From positions 1 through 64,000 of the IMG/VR virus record IMGVR_UViG_3300034418_011473: a stretch of 64,000 nucleotides of DNA, one strand, 5' to 3'. The notes under the pieces were generated by a model. That model was not told the DNA's origin. It made no database searches and was given only the letters and a program-made list of their open reading frames with translations. Numbering within the stretch: the stretch's first letter is position 1; every line of letters begins with the position of its first letter. The DNA is from a virus. Shown piece by piece: positions 16,688 through 26,925 of this stretch. A program made the translations under genes and the position numbers.

Positions 16688-19600
16688 GATCAGTTTTTGC
16701 TCCTGGACAAACTTTTAATGTATTAGATCCTAATGCTTGGGTAGGAGGGGTAGTTCCTGGTCCTAATGATATAGCCCAAATAGGAGAAAATGGGGATTTT
16801 TACACGCGAATTAACATGCAGGGTTCTCCTTACAATATTAACGATGCCGAACTTAGCCATTTAAAACCTTGGACAGGAAGTATTGCTGAAATTAGGGTAG
16901 ATGATAATAACGTAGTTTGGAATGGCACTTACGAATTCCCAGATACTAATGGGAGTTTTTTAGTTTATCTGAATCGCAACTATTCAGAACTTAGGTGTCC
17001 TATTAAAATAGATTATGTAAGCAAATCATTAGCTAATGATGATTTCTTTTATACATGTAGTGTAGATTATTCTTATAATAACTGGGTTCACAAAGATAGA
17101 GCAATAGCAAATTTAAACCCTGAAGGATTTAATCAAGAAACAGTAGGCATAATTCAAGATGATTCTTATGTATTCCCACTAGAAACTAAATTTGAATTAA
17201 CAGGATCCGATACATGGCATGTTGGGCAAATTGAAACCTTAGAACGTTGTCATTTAACTATTAAAGGTAATTCTACATTATTATTAGATGGTACTACTGT
17301 TAACCCAAATGCTATATATAATAACCAAGATTCTTACCGAAATGTAGTTAGAATTATTGAAAATGCCACAGTAGAATTAACAGGAAGTGTCCAACGTGCT
17401 AGTAACCTTTTCTATTTCTACAATAGAGATGACTACCAGAGAATCCAAATCTCAGGAAGCGATACATGCCCCCATACTCTACTAAGTGAATCTGTTTCTT
17501 CTGGCTCTTCAACTATTACTATGGTAGATCCTACTAATTTTGGAGTCGGTAGTATAGTATCAATTGATAGCCCGGTTCAAATGGAATATGTTAATTCTTT
17601 AGCAAGCCAAAGTATGAACCCTTATGGTAGGTACTTTGATTATAGCCTTGACTCAGGTTCTTCAGCAGGCCCAGGATATTATGGTTTAACTAGAATTACT
17701 TCTAGTATGGAAAATGATGAGGTAGTTAGAGTAATATCTCAATCAGCCCCTAACGAATTTTTAGTTGTTAAATTATTTGGTAAGGAAGGTGAAATTATCC
17801 AAGATTTTGGAACATTTGATTACAATACATTTGTTGAAACCTTTAATGTTACCCCTGAAGTATTTAGTGGTAATAAGAGAGCAGTATTAGTTAGGTCATT
17901 ACATAATAATTTCCAAAAAGGAGAAATACTTGCAGTTAGCCGTTCTTTAGTAGCAGAATGTTTATACGCTGATTATTATCTTACTTCTTCCCAACATATA
18001 GACTTTACAACAGGCGATACATTAGAAGATAATTTAATATATAGTCCATATGTTTATAGTGGTTCATTTGTAGATACCACATTTAAAGCAGGGACTTATT
18101 ATAATGAGTACTACAGGTGGGAAAATAATTTGCTATATGGCCCCAGAACGGGCTCAAGTGGAGAAGTAACATCATCTGTTTATTTACGCACTGATAACGA
18201 TTATATCTATAATAATAATAGCCCACAGACCAGAGCCCAAGTAATGGTAAGTGGTTCATATTTTAAGGAGGGTGAAGTTACAGTCACATTTGATTATAAT
18301 CGAAACCTAACCGGTTCTTATGATACTGGTGCTAATTTAGAATTAAATATAGGATATTCCCAGGGAGCATACGCCGCATATAAAGGAACTAGCAGAATAA
18401 GAGGAATATTCCAACCTTGTAAAAAAATGTTCGCGGCTAGTAATTATATTAGTGTATTATGTAATGGACAAGTAGGTGATGGGTATGAGAGTAATATAGG
18501 AACAAATGAAGTTTTAGGTGAAAATAATCCTTCTAGTTTTGAATATAAAATTTCCCATAAAAAAGGTAGAACTGAGTTTTATGTAAATGGTGTTTTAGTT
18601 ACTACACAATTTGGTGAATCTAGCCTAGCTCCAATAATGTTAGGATTATATCGCTACGTTAACTTATATACTATAGATATAAAAGATTACCATCAATTAG
18701 TATTACTAGATACCGATGAAGCGGTTAATGTAGGAGATGAGATATTAGAAGGTGCTAGATTAGAATATGACCATTTTGAGGGCCAACGAGTTAGAACTAA
18801 TGCTAATTCTATTAAAGATATAAGAGGGCACCGAAATTTATTATATGATTGGTGGGATAAAAAAGGTCAAACCAAATTAATGCCATACCAACATGGATAT
18901 GTAAGTAACCGAAGTAATAAATATGATTATAATAATCTATATAGTGGAGATAGACTAGTTGGTGGAGAATTAATCCCAAATAACATAGGACCTGGAGCTA
19001 ACTCCCCCGGTGACTATTTTGACACTAGTATTACCCAAACTATAGTTTGGGATTTAATGACTGAGGTTGAGTTTGATAGTCTTTCTTTTAGGTACTACAA
19101 TGATTATGCCTATGACTATAATCAAATGAATGAACTTCAAATTGAAATTTCAAATGATATAGAAAATTGGACTACTGTATGGGGACCCTCACCTGATGGA
19201 AGGTATACTTCCCGTATAGCACAACGTAGGTATTTTGATTTCCCCAGTGGAAGTACTACAGCACGTTTTATCAGATTATCACTAAATGGCTCTACTAGAA
19301 GTGCTGGTGATAGTATTTTTGATTTAGGTATTTACCATTTTAATGGACAAGGAAATACCTTTGAATTATACGATGCTAGTATGTTTACTGTGGGGGACCA
19401 AATAGTATTTGCTAATCTAAAGGATGGGGGGTTTAGGGGCCAGCAAGAACAACAATATGATTGGTTAAGTTGGCAACTAGTACCTGGTGTTACCTCAGGA
19501 ACTACAACTAATGATGATGTTTGTGGTGGGTTAGAATTAAAATACACTATAACAGCAATTAATGGTAATATTATAACAGTAGATAGAAGAATAGCAAATA

Positions 19601-21105
19601 CTGATATTGGAAAAGATACTTTAGTTTATAAATGGAACCAGGGATCAGTTAATTTTAAAGGTAATTATAAAAATTTACTCTATTTCCGGAATTCAAATTT
19701 TGACCAAACTACTAATAATTATGAAGTAGTTAATGCTAACTTTGATTATATATTAGGTAGTTTTAATTGGCTAAGTGGTAATAGGAATTTATATACAAGT
19801 TTAGAAAATTGTTCATTTAATGATGTGGGTAATGGAGCTTCTATCCAATCCGGAAAAAGTGTAAAAAACAATATTTACCTTGGTAATAGTTCCTTTTACT
19901 CAAGCCACCCAACTTATGGGGTATCAGATTCAGTAGCATTTAATAATGTTGTTATGGGGGGACCTTCACAATTATATCCCTACTTTTACCCCAATCTTAC
20001 TAGAAACTTAATAATAAGTTATAATATAAGCTTAAATGGGGGAGCTAATGCTTGGTATGCTCAAGGTGCTAACTATGAACAAAACGTTACTTCAAAAATT
20101 ACCTATAAACATAACTATTTAGATTACAGGTATGAGCCTATATGGAATCAGCCTTTTCAATCTTCTTATCCTTCAACAAAAAACAGTGTAATTATAAAAG
20201 ATAATTATACTTCCAGAGGTAATATGGGATATTATACTACAGCTATGTATAACAGGATACAAAATGCCTACCCTAGTAGTATAATTTATAGTAACCTTAA
20301 CATAGAATCTTTTAAAAATTATAGGATATTATCAAATGGAGGAGAAATCCACCCATATTATTTAGATAATGGTCTTACTACACATTATGGAAGAGATTCA
20401 AATGTTTTAAGATATTACCCTAATGATATTACAACAGGTCAACCTTTAATCCGGTTAGGAGGTTATAATTTCCCCTCTTTACTCTATAAAGAATCTGCTA
20501 ATAGGTATGGAATCATTAACACAGTATCTGGAACATCCCCGGGTACACAAAGTATTCCTAATTTATATGTGAGTAGATTTAAAATAGAAAAAGAACAAGA
20601 TATTAACATACAATTAGATTTTGAATACTTTATAACCCTACTTAAACTCTATGATAGGTCTAACGATACTACTAACTTTAATAGGGGGTATGGATATGGT
20701 GGAGACCTTAATTGGACTGGGGTAAAAGTAATATTATACAATGACTCTGGAGCTTTTATTTTAAATAAAGATAATTTGACTAGTTTAGTTAACACACCCT
20801 ATTCATATAATAAAACCTTTACCCTCGAACCAGGTAATTATAGTTTTGGTATACATTATTATACATCTGTAAGGGAAGGCCATAAAATATTTGAACATAG
20901 CCCTATATCATACAATATATTATCTACTGACCCCAATAATTTAGTAGTTTTAGAAAATAATTTTAGTGCTTATAAAATGTTAGAAAGTAGAGCATATGGC
21001 ACCCAACAAATTATAACTAACCCTAATTTAGGCCCCTCAACTGTAGGGCGTGCTGCAAACTCTCTCCCTGTAGGAACCCTTAAAATCAGAAAACTTAGAC
21101 TATGA
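16675..21105 (+). CDS. Very large putative adhesin/tail fiber with discoidin- and LamG-like regions
   Basis: 1476 residues with no enzymatic motif. The N-terminus (WVGGVVPGPNDIAQI, residues about 22-36, followed by beta strands) resembles the start of G8-type adhesive domains. Residues about 520-680 have a concanavalin/LamG-like pattern (VTVTFDYNRNLTGSY ... EFYVNGVLV). Residues about 780-895 (TIVWDLMTEVEFDSLSF ... ARFIRLSLNGS) match the F5/8 type C discoidin pattern, usually a carbohydrate-binding fold. The rest is Asn/Tyr/Ser-rich and beta-helical in character. These are motif-level resemblances only. It is likely a host-surface-binding virion protein. It overlaps its upstream neighbour by 13 nt and its downstream neighbour by 4 nt. 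Confidence 0.8.
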   Translation: MATIRSVFAPGQTFNVLDPNAWVGGVVPGPNDIAQIGENGDFYTRINMQGSPYNINDAELSHLKPWTGSIAEIRVDDNNVVWNGTYEFPDTNGSFLVYLNRNYSELRCPIKIDYVSKSLANDDFFYTCSVDYSYNNWVHKDRAIANLNPEGFNQETVGIIQDDSYVFPLETKFELTGSDTWHVGQIETLERCHLTIKGNSTLLLDGTTVNPNAIYNNQDSYRNVVRIIENATVELTGSVQRASNLFYFYNRDDYQRIQISGSDTCPHTLLSESVSSGSSTITMVDPTNFGVGSIVSIDSPVQMEYVNSLASQSMNPYGRYFDYSLDSGSSAGPGYYGLTRITSSMENDEVVRVISQSAPNEFLVVKLFGKEGEIIQDFGTFDYNTFVETFNVTPEVFSGNKRAVLVRSLHNNFQKGEILAVSRSLVAECLYADYYLTSSQHIDFTTGDTLEDNLIYSPYVYSGSFVDTTFKAGTYYNEYYRWENNLLYGPRTGSSGEVTSSVYLRTDNDYIYNNNSPQTRAQVMVSGSYFKEGEVTVTFDYNRNLTGSYDTGANLELNIGYSQGAYAAYKGTSRIRGIFQPCKKMFAASNYISVLCNGQVGDGYESNIGTNEVLGENNPSSFEYKISHKKGRTEFYVNGVLVTTQFGESSLAPIMLGLYRYVNLYTIDIKDYHQLVLLDTDEAVNVGDEILEGARLEYDHFEGQRVRTNANSIKDIRGHRNLLYDWWDKKGQTKLMPYQHGYVSNRSNKYDYNNLYSGDRLVGGELIPNNIGPGANSPGDYFDTSITQTIVWDLMTEVEFDSLSFRYYNDYAYDYNQMNELQIEISNDIENWTTVWGPSPDGRYTSRIAQRRYFDFPSGSTTARFIRLSLNGSTRSAGDSIFDLGIYHFNGQGNTFELYDASMFTVGDQIVFANLKDGGFRGQQEQQYDWLSWQLVPGVTSGTTTNDDVCGGLELKYTITAINGNIITVDRRIANTDIGKDTLVYKWNQGSVNFKGNYKNLLYFRNSNFDQTTNNYEVVNANFDYILGSFNWLSGNRNLYTSLENCSFNDVGNGASIQSGKSVKNNIYLGNSSFYSSHPTYGVSDSVAFNNVVMGGPSQLYPYFYPNLTRNLIISYNISLNGGANAWYAQGANYEQNVTSKITYKHNYLDYRYEPIWNQPFQSSYPSTKNSVIIKDNYTSRGNMGYYTTAMYNRIQNAYPSSIIYSNLNIESFKNYRILSNGGEIHPYYLDNGLTTHYGRDSNVLRYYPNDITTGQPLIRLGGYNFPSLLYKESANRYGIINTVSGTSPGTQSIPNLYVSRFKIEKEQDINIQLDFEYFITLLKLYDRSNDTTNFNRGYGYGGDLNWTGVKVILYNDSGAFILNKDNLTSLVNTPYSYNKTFTLEPGNYSFGIHYYTSVREGHKIFEHSPISYNILSTDPNNLVVLENNFSAYKMLESRAYGTQQIITNPNLGPSTVGRAANSLPVGTLKIRKLRL

Positions 21106-21410
21106 AATTTCAAATATTAAATAACGAAGAATTAGGATTTTTTGATGATAATGGTAATAAAACCGCTACTATTAGTGTATCGGGTTCTAATCTTATATTA
21201 AATCCTAGTGGAAGTGGTGATATTCTTTTAGGTAATGATTCTACTGTTAATGATGTTGAAATGGGTATTCCTTCTACCCCTTCTAATTTTACATATTTAG
21301 GGGGTCTCCCCACCTCAGATCCTGGAGTGTATGGTCGTTTATTTCAAACATCAAGTGAAGCAATAGGGGCATCAGCAGGTTTTCAAGTAGTTTTAATATC
21401 ACAAGGATAA
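21102..21410 (+). CDS. Small beta-rich fiber-associated protein
   Basis: 102 residues, starting in the ATGA overlap with the giant adhesin. It contains TISVSGSNLILNPSGSGDILLGND, the same style of beta repeat seen in fiber proteins of this window, and a Ser/Gly-rich end. It is probably a small fiber tip or head-fiber-like subunit. No family is firmly recognised. It ends the long operon that began at the pentein gene. Confidence 0.7.
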   Translation: MKFQILNNEELGFFDDNGNKTATISVSGSNLILNPSGSGDILLGNDSTVNDVEMGIPSTPSNFTYLGGLPTSDPGVYGRLFQTSSEAIGASAGFQVVLISQG

Positions 21411-21421
21411 TTTCCTTTGTA

Positions 21422-21429
21422 ATATTTAT
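21422..21429 (+). promoter_or_regulatory. ATATTTAT late-element candidate before neck genes
   Basis: Exact ATATTTAT; 11 nt before the gp13-like ATG. Confidence 0.52.
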
Positions 21430-21440
21430 AACAAAACAAC

Positions 21441-22592
21441 ATGGCAAACACCCCAATTTGGCCCGGCTCTAGTTCATTTTCCCCCGGAAATACTCCGTTT
21501 GGGTTTTACGATAATGATGCTGAATTCCAAACAGATGCAGATAAAGTATCAGTATTTTGTTCCCGTCGTTTAGGGTATCCCTTAACTGATGTTGAACTAC
21601 AAGATATTAGTTTTTATGCTGCATTTGAGGAAGCAGTAACCACGTATGGTAATGAAGTATATGCTTTTAAAGCAAGTGAAAACTATCTTTCACTAGAGGG
21701 GTCACCAACTGGATCTACTATTAATTATAAACTTCAAAGACCAAATTTAGGAGCAATTGTTCGTTTATCTGAACAATACGGTGAAGAAGCAGGTGTTGGA
21801 GGAAGTGTTAATTGGACTCAAGGAAGCATTGCTTTAACTTCAAGTGTTCAAACTTACGATATGAATGCTTGGGCTACCTCACAAGGTATAGAACAAGGCG
21901 ATTTAGAAATTAAAGAAATATTCTACCAGGCACCCCCTTCAGTAGTTAGATATTTTGATCCTTATGCAGGTACTGGTACTGACGTACAGGGTTTATTAGA
22001 TGCTTTTGGGTTTGGTAATTATACTCCTGGTATTAATTTTTTATTAATGCCTATTAATTATGATTTATCTAAAATTCAAGCAATTGATTTTAATGATACT
22101 ATTAGAAAATCAAACTACAGTTTTGAATTAATAAATAATCAATTAAGAATATTCCCTATTCCAAATAGAAGTGGAAATTTATATTTTAAATATATTTTAA
22201 AATCTGATAGAAATAGAGCAACAGTAAGTGGAAGTTTAGGAGAAGGTGTTGTAACAGATGTTTCAACTGTACCTTATGCTAACCCAACTTACTCATACAT
22301 TAATTCAATCGGCAGGCAATGGATTTTTGAATACACATTAGCATTGTGTAAAGAAATGTTAGGTTACATTAGAGGCAAATATAGTACAGTACCAATTCCT
22401 GGTAGTGAAGTAACACTTAACCAATCAGACTTAATTTCAGCAGCAACCTCTGAAAAAACAGCATTAATTGAAAGGTTAAGATCTTACTTAGATGAAACCT
22501 CACGCAATAAGTTATTAGAAAAGAAAGCAGCAAATTCTGAATTTATACAAAAAGACTTAAGCGCAGTACCCTACACTATCTTTATTGGCTAA
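21441..22592 (+). CDS. gp13: Neck protein (T4 gp13-like)
   Basis: 383 residues (T4 gp13 309). It forms part of the head-completion neck under the portal. The strongest match is the C-terminal helix-rich block FEYTLALCKEMLGYIRGKYSTVPIPGSEVTLN at about residues 290-325, a signature of gp13 homologues, followed by a helical tail. The N-terminus (PFGFYDNDAEFQTDADKVSVFCSRRLGYP) is the usual entry of the family in environmental phages. The order gp13-gp14-gp15 supports the call. Its stop overlaps the gp14 start. Confidence 0.9.
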   Translation: MANTPIWPGSSSFSPGNTPFGFYDNDAEFQTDADKVSVFCSRRLGYPLTDVELQDISFYAAFEEAVTTYGNEVYAFKASENYLSLEGSPTGSTINYKLQRPNLGAIVRLSEQYGEEAGVGGSVNWTQGSIALTSSVQTYDMNAWATSQGIEQGDLEIKEIFYQAPPSVVRYFDPYAGTGTDVQGLLDAFGFGNYTPGINFLLMPINYDLSKIQAIDFNDTIRKSNYSFELINNQLRIFPIPNRSGNLYFKYILKSDRNRATVSGSLGEGVVTDVSTVPYANPTYSYINSIGRQWIFEYTLALCKEMLGYIRGKYSTVPIPGSEVTLNQSDLISAATSEKTALIERLRSYLDETSRNKLLEKKAANSEFIQKDLSAVPYTIFIG

Positions 22593-23101
22593 TGGCATTA
22601 TTTGGAAGACAACGTGATATAAATTTATTTACAACAATTAATAGAGAATTGTTGGGGGATGTTATCACTCAAGAATGTGCCTTTTACAAATATATTTTAG
22701 AAAAAACTACAATAAACATATACGGCGAAGCTGCTGATGGAGCTTATTACGATGGTCCTACCTTATTTAATTGTTTAATTGAAAGAAGCGACCAAGAATT
22801 CCCTGAAAGCGATATGGGTGTTGACTTTAAGTGGGGAATTGATTTTAAATTCCTAAGGGAAGATCTAATCGACGCTAATGTTGTACCCCAAGTAGGTGAC
22901 ATAATTTTATATTATGGAGGATACTACGAAGTAAACACAACTAATGCTAATCAGTATATTTTAGGTAAAAACCCAGATTACCCATATAACGAAAACCCAT
23001 TAAATCCAGGATTAGAACAATTTGGTTCAAATTATTCTATTATTTGTAAAACTAATTACGTTCCTGGTGATAAACCTGGTATAACTAAAGAAAGATTATA
23101 A
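22592..23101 (+). CDS. gp14: Neck protein (T4 gp14-like)
   Basis: 169 residues, shorter than T4 gp14 (256). It matches the family core: FKFLREDLIDANVVPQVGDIILYYGGYYEV at about residues 87-116, then NQYILGKNPDYPYN, close to the T4 'FLR-DL ... PEVGD ... FEV ... GRPDYN' pattern. It joins the neck between head and tail. It is translationally coupled on both sides by 1-nt stop/start overlaps. The lost length is at the N- and C-termini, as in several short environmental homologues. Confidence 0.9.
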   Translation: MALFGRQRDINLFTTINRELLGDVITQECAFYKYILEKTTINIYGEAADGAYYDGPTLFNCLIERSDQEFPESDMGVDFKWGIDFKFLREDLIDANVVPQVGDIILYYGGYYEVNTTNANQYILGKNPDYPYNENPLNPGLEQFGSNYSIICKTNYVPGDKPGITKERL

Positions 23102-24021
23102 TGGCGACACAAGGAAGAACCCCAATACCAAAATCACAAGCTGAGATAGCAAATGGATTTATTGAACCATTTGATACTCAAAGGGGGAATCCTAACCAAA
23201 GTCGTGATTTAAATAGAGGTAATAAAAATTCATTTAGAGACGATACAACTAAACCTTTTTCTATAGGAATTAAGGATATAGACGAATCTATTGTTTATTA
23301 CTTTAAAAATGTTATTAGACCTTTTGTAATCCAAAATGGGCAACGTATTGAAGTACCTGTAATGTATGGTGCTCCCGAAAGATGGAAATCAGTACAACGT
23401 GATGGTTTTATGCGTGATCAAAAGGGTGCTATAATGGCTCCTATGATTATGTTTAAGCGTAACACTATTGCCCCTATAAAAGGTCAATACAACAAATTAG
23501 ATGCTAATCGTCCTGCAAATGTTGCTTACACACAAACCTCATATAATAAGCAAAACGCATACGATAAATTTAATATTTTAAATAATAGAAAACCTATTAA
23601 AGAATACCATACTGTAGTAGTACCCGATTATGTTACTATGACTTATAGTTGTGTAGTTTATACTTATTTTGTAGAACAACTTAATAAAATAGTAGAATCT
23701 ATTAACTATGCCGCTAATTCGTATTGGGGTAATCCTGAACGATTTAAATTCAAAGCAGATATTGATTCTTTTACTACTGTTACTGAATTAAGTGCAGGCA
23801 CAGAGCGAACTGTTAGAGCTAATTTTGATTTAAATTTAAAGGGTTATATCATCCCCGACATTCCTCAAAAGGATTTAACAGTAGATAAAAAACGATTTAG
23901 TAAAGGCCAAGTTGTTATACAACAAGAAACTATAGCTAATCTAAATGATTTAAATCAATCTCAAATAAATCAACCTATCGATACAAGAAATCCCCAAAAT
24001 ACAGACACTAATATTTTTTGA
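23101..24021 (+). CDS. gp15: Tail sheath stabilizer/completion protein (T4 gp15-like)
   Basis: 306 residues (T4 gp15 272). The hexameric terminator of tail sheath and tube. The family pattern is visible: RIEVPVMYGAPERWKSVQRDGF at about residues 81-102, MAPMIMFKRN near 115, the YVTMTYSCVVYTYFVEQLNKIVESI block near 180-204 and the final FDLNLKGYIIP near 245. An N-terminal extension of about 50 residues and a Gln/Asn-rich C-terminal tail are added. It follows gp14 directly and precedes sheath and tube genes, as expected for a tail-completion protein. Confidence 0.88.
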   Translation: MATQGRTPIPKSQAEIANGFIEPFDTQRGNPNQSRDLNRGNKNSFRDDTTKPFSIGIKDIDESIVYYFKNVIRPFVIQNGQRIEVPVMYGAPERWKSVQRDGFMRDQKGAIMAPMIMFKRNTIAPIKGQYNKLDANRPANVAYTQTSYNKQNAYDKFNILNNRKPIKEYHTVVVPDYVTMTYSCVVYTYFVEQLNKIVESINYAANSYWGNPERFKFKADIDSFTTVTELSAGTERTVRANFDLNLKGYIIPDIPQKDLTVDKKRFSKGQVVIQQETIANLNDLNQSQINQPIDTRNPQNTDTNIF

Positions 24022-24032
24022 GGGAAATTCTG

Positions 24033-24040
24033 ATATTTAT
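24033..24040 (+). promoter_or_regulatory. ATATTTAT late-element candidate (first of a pair)
   Basis: Exact ATATTTAT, 39 nt before the next ATG and 34 nt upstream of a second copy. It is the only doubled element in the window. Confidence 0.45.
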
Positions 24041-24066
24041 CAACAAATGGTTTTAAAAAAAATTTA

Positions 24067-24074
24067 ATATTTAT
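24067..24074 (+). promoter_or_regulatory. ATATTTAT late-element candidate (second of a pair)
   Basis: Exact ATATTTAT only 5 nt before the ATG of the small coiled-coil gene preceding the sheath. Confidence 0.5.
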
Positions 24075-24079
24075 AAAAA

Positions 24080-24334
24080 ATGAGTGAACAAATTAAGTTA
24101 TCCCAAGAAGAACTTGACACTATCAAGCAGTTACAACAAAAGCAACAGGATTTAATTAACCGATTCGGTCAATTAGAATACCAAATGCAGTTATTAGAGT
24201 TGCAAAAAGATCAATTAGTGGAAACTATTGGTAAGTTACAACAAAACGAACAAAAAACTGGAGAAGCATTAACACAAAAATATGGAAACGGAACCGTTGA
24301 TTTAGAATCGGGAATGTTTACAAAAACTGAATAA
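24080..24334 (+). CDS. Small coiled-coil protein upstream of tail sheath
   Basis: 84 residues. Residues 8-70 are a continuous Gln/Leu/Glu heptad region (QQKQQDLINRFGQLEYQMQLLELQ), like a prefoldin-type helical hairpin. It is soluble with no signal. It sits 20 nt before the tail sheath gene and shares its control element, so it could be a sheath or tail assembly chaperone. Function is not established. Confidence 0.78.
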   Translation: MSEQIKLSQEELDTIKQLQQKQQDLINRFGQLEYQMQLLELQKDQLVETIGKLQQNEQKTGEALTQKYGNGTVDLESGMFTKTE

Positions 24335-24354
24335 AAAATTAACAAAACAATAAA

Positions 24355-26373
24355 ATGGCAGAACAAATAGTATCACCTGGAGTATTTACAAGAGAAAACG
24401 ACCAGTCATTTATTACACAGCAGCCTGTAGAAGTAGGGGCTGCTATCATAGGCCCTGCAGTTAAAGGTCCTGTTGAAATTCCTACTGTAGTTACTTCTTA
24501 CAGTGAATTTAAAAATAAATTTGGCTCTACTTTTGTAAGCGGAGGTCAAACCTACTCATTCTTAACTTCAATCTCAGCTTATAATTACTTCCAAAATGGA
24601 GGTAATACTTTGTTAGTAACAAGAGTTGCTTCTGGTAGCTGGACTCCTGCTTCAAGTAGTGGAATTTATAATGATGCCGGTGGTACATTAATAACAACTG
24701 CTGATGCTCTTTTAGGATCCATTTCTACACAACCTTCAGCATCAGCGGGAACATACACAGATGTTGAATCTGATTCAGTAGTAGGAACTGGAACTGATGT
24801 TACTGCCTCTATTATTTTAGATACTGATACTAATGTTTCTACTATAACCATTACGGGTCAAACTGGAACTTTTTCTATAGGAGATGTTATCACATTTCAT
24901 TCAAGTTCTTTAGGAGCTACAGATGGTGATGGAACTGATTTAGTAATTACTGTAGTAGCAGATGATATTGTTGCTTCTAATTCAAATACTCCTTTTGTAT
25001 TAAAAACAATTTCAGAAGGTACTATTATGAATAGTGAAGGTCCTGAAAATGCAGATGGTTCTTTAGATTCAGGTTCAGTAGATAATGTTAGATGGGAAAT
25101 TACTAACTCTAACACAGGATCTGGTACATTTACTATAAACATTAGAAGAGGTAATGACGTTACTAATGAAAAAGTAATTTTAGAAACATTTGCTAACGTC
25201 TCTATGGATCCTGAAGCTGATAATTACGTAGCAAAGGTAATAGGTGATACCTACCAATCAGTAGATACAACAGATGTTAATAACCCATACGTTAAAGTAA
25301 ATGGTGAGTATCCAAATGCTAGCCGTTACGTTTACGTTTCAGCAGTAAATACTCCAACCCCAAATTATTTTGATAATAGTGGAAATGCTAGATCAGAATA
25401 TACTTCATCTATTCCTGTAGTGCATGATGGAGCTTTTGCAGGGGGTACTGGTGATATTTTAACAGGAGCTGGTAAGTATTTTAACAATATTGATAATACT
25501 GATACTCAAGGGTTAGTAGCAGATAATTACTCACAAGCTATTAACTTATTAAAGAGTAAAGATGATTACCAATACAATGTAATTACTACTCCTGGTTTAA
25601 TCCATAGCTTAAGTAGCCACACATCTGTTTTAAATACTTTAATTGCAAATACTCAAGAAAGAGGAGATGCACTTGTAGTATTGGATATTGAAGATTATGG
25701 AGCTACAATTTTACAAGCCTCTAACGCAGCAGGAAATCTCAACTCAAGCTATGCAGCTACTTACTGGCCTTGGGTTCAAGTACAAAACCCAGATACTGGC
25801 AAATTAAATTGGATCCCAGCATCAACATTAATCCCAGGTGTATATGCCTTTAATGATAATGCTTCTGAGCCATGGTTTGCCCCTGCAGGTATTAACAGAG
25901 GTGGATTAAGCACAGTAGTAAGACCAGAGAGAAAATTAACAAGAGCTAACAGAGATACTTTGTATGAAGCTAATGTAAATCCAATTGCTAACTTCCCTGC
26001 AAACGGAACTGTAGTATTTGGTCAAAAGACATTACAAAAGAAAGCATCTGCACTTGATCGTGTAAATGTTAGAAGATTGTTGATTGCTCTTAAGAGCCAC
26101 ATTGGTCAAGTTGCTAATAACTTAGTGTTTGAACAAAACACAGCAGCTACTAGAAACAGCTTCTTAGCTCAAGTAAACCCATACATGGAAAGCGTACAAC
26201 AAAGACAAGGTGTTTATGCGTTTAAAGTGGTAATGGACGACTCAAACAACACACCAGATGTAATCGATAGAAATCAATTGGTAGGTCAGATATTCTTACA
26301 ACCAACAAGAACAGCTGAATTTATTATCTTAGATTTCAACGTGTTACCAACTGGAGCTGAATTCCCAGCATAA
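24355..26373 (+). CDS. gp18: Contractile tail sheath protein (T4 gp18-like)
   Basis: 672 residues (T4 gp18 659). It polymerises around the tail tube and contracts at injection. The N-terminus SPGVFTRENDQSFITQQP and the block following it are typical of myovirus sheaths. The C-terminal domain, from about residue 500 (PWFAPAGINRGGL near 502, then ALKSHIGQVANNLVFEQNTAATR near 576), is the conserved polymerisation core. Residues about 110-260 are a Ser/Thr/Asp-rich, beta-rich variable insertion facing outward. Codon use is closer to gp23 than to the hypotheticals, consistent with high expression. It precedes the tube gene. Confidence 0.96.
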   Translation: MAEQIVSPGVFTRENDQSFITQQPVEVGAAIIGPAVKGPVEIPTVVTSYSEFKNKFGSTFVSGGQTYSFLTSISAYNYFQNGGNTLLVTRVASGSWTPASSSGIYNDAGGTLITTADALLGSISTQPSASAGTYTDVESDSVVGTGTDVTASIILDTDTNVSTITITGQTGTFSIGDVITFHSSSLGATDGDGTDLVITVVADDIVASNSNTPFVLKTISEGTIMNSEGPENADGSLDSGSVDNVRWEITNSNTGSGTFTINIRRGNDVTNEKVILETFANVSMDPEADNYVAKVIGDTYQSVDTTDVNNPYVKVNGEYPNASRYVYVSAVNTPTPNYFDNSGNARSEYTSSIPVVHDGAFAGGTGDILTGAGKYFNNIDNTDTQGLVADNYSQAINLLKSKDDYQYNVITTPGLIHSLSSHTSVLNTLIANTQERGDALVVLDIEDYGATILQASNAAGNLNSSYAATYWPWVQVQNPDTGKLNWIPASTLIPGVYAFNDNASEPWFAPAGINRGGLSTVVRPERKLTRANRDTLYEANVNPIANFPANGTVVFGQKTLQKKASALDRVNVRRLLIALKSHIGQVANNLVFEQNTAATRNSFLAQVNPYMESVQQRQGVYAFKVVMDDSNNTPDVIDRNQLVGQIFLQPTRTAEFIILDFNVLPTGAEFPA

Positions 26374-26391
26374 TAAAAATTAGAGATAGTA

Positions 26392-26399
26392 ATATTTAT
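26392..26399 (+). promoter_or_regulatory. ATATTTAT late-element candidate before tail tube
   Basis: Exact ATATTTAT; 17 nt before the tube ATG. Confidence 0.52.
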
Positions 26400-26416
26400 A
26401 ATAAACGCAAAATAAA

Positions 26417-26902
26417 ATGGCAGTATTAGATCCAAACGAAATATTTTTCACCCCATTTGAACCAAAACAACAGAATAGATTTGTTTTGTATGTAGATGGA
26501 TTCCCCGCTTACCTTATTAAGGGAATGGGTGCAGTAACAGTATCACAAGGAACTGTAAACTTGAACCACATTAATATTCAAAGAAATATTAAAGGCAAAA
26601 CTACTTGGGGCACTATATCAATGACATTATTTGATGCTATCACTCCTTCAGGTGCTCAAGCAGTAATGGAATGGGTAAGATTACACCACGAATCAGTAAC
26701 GGGTAGAGATGGTTACTCAGATTTCTACAAGAAAGACTTAACAGTGAATGTTTTGGGTCCTGTAGGTGATGTAGTTTCTGAGTGGATTATCAAAGGTGCA
26801 TTTATTACTGAAGCAGGATTTGGTGAATACAATTACGATAATGAGGGTGCTGTTGAAATTTCAATGACAGTACAACCTGATTATTGTGTATTGAACTTCT
26901 AA
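26417..26902 (+). CDS. gp19: Tail tube protein (T4 gp19-like)
   Basis: 161 residues, almost the same as T4 gp19 (163). Stacked hexamers form the inner tube inside the sheath. Recognisable are KQQNRFVLYVDGFPAYLIKGM near the N-terminus, WGTISMTLFDAITPSGAQAVMEW in the middle and the late block EWIIKGAFITEAGFGEYNYDNEGAVEISMTVQPDYC. It has its own upstream element and is followed by a strong terminator, so it is probably also made as a monocistronic message at high level. Confidence 0.96.
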   Translation: MAVLDPNEIFFTPFEPKQQNRFVLYVDGFPAYLIKGMGAVTVSQGTVNLNHINIQRNIKGKTTWGTISMTLFDAITPSGAQAVMEWVRLHHESVTGRDGYSDFYKKDLTVNVLGPVGDVVSEWIIKGAFITEAGFGEYNYDNEGAVEISMTVQPDYCVLNF

Positions 26903-26925
26903 TACAAGCTAAATATTATAAAAGA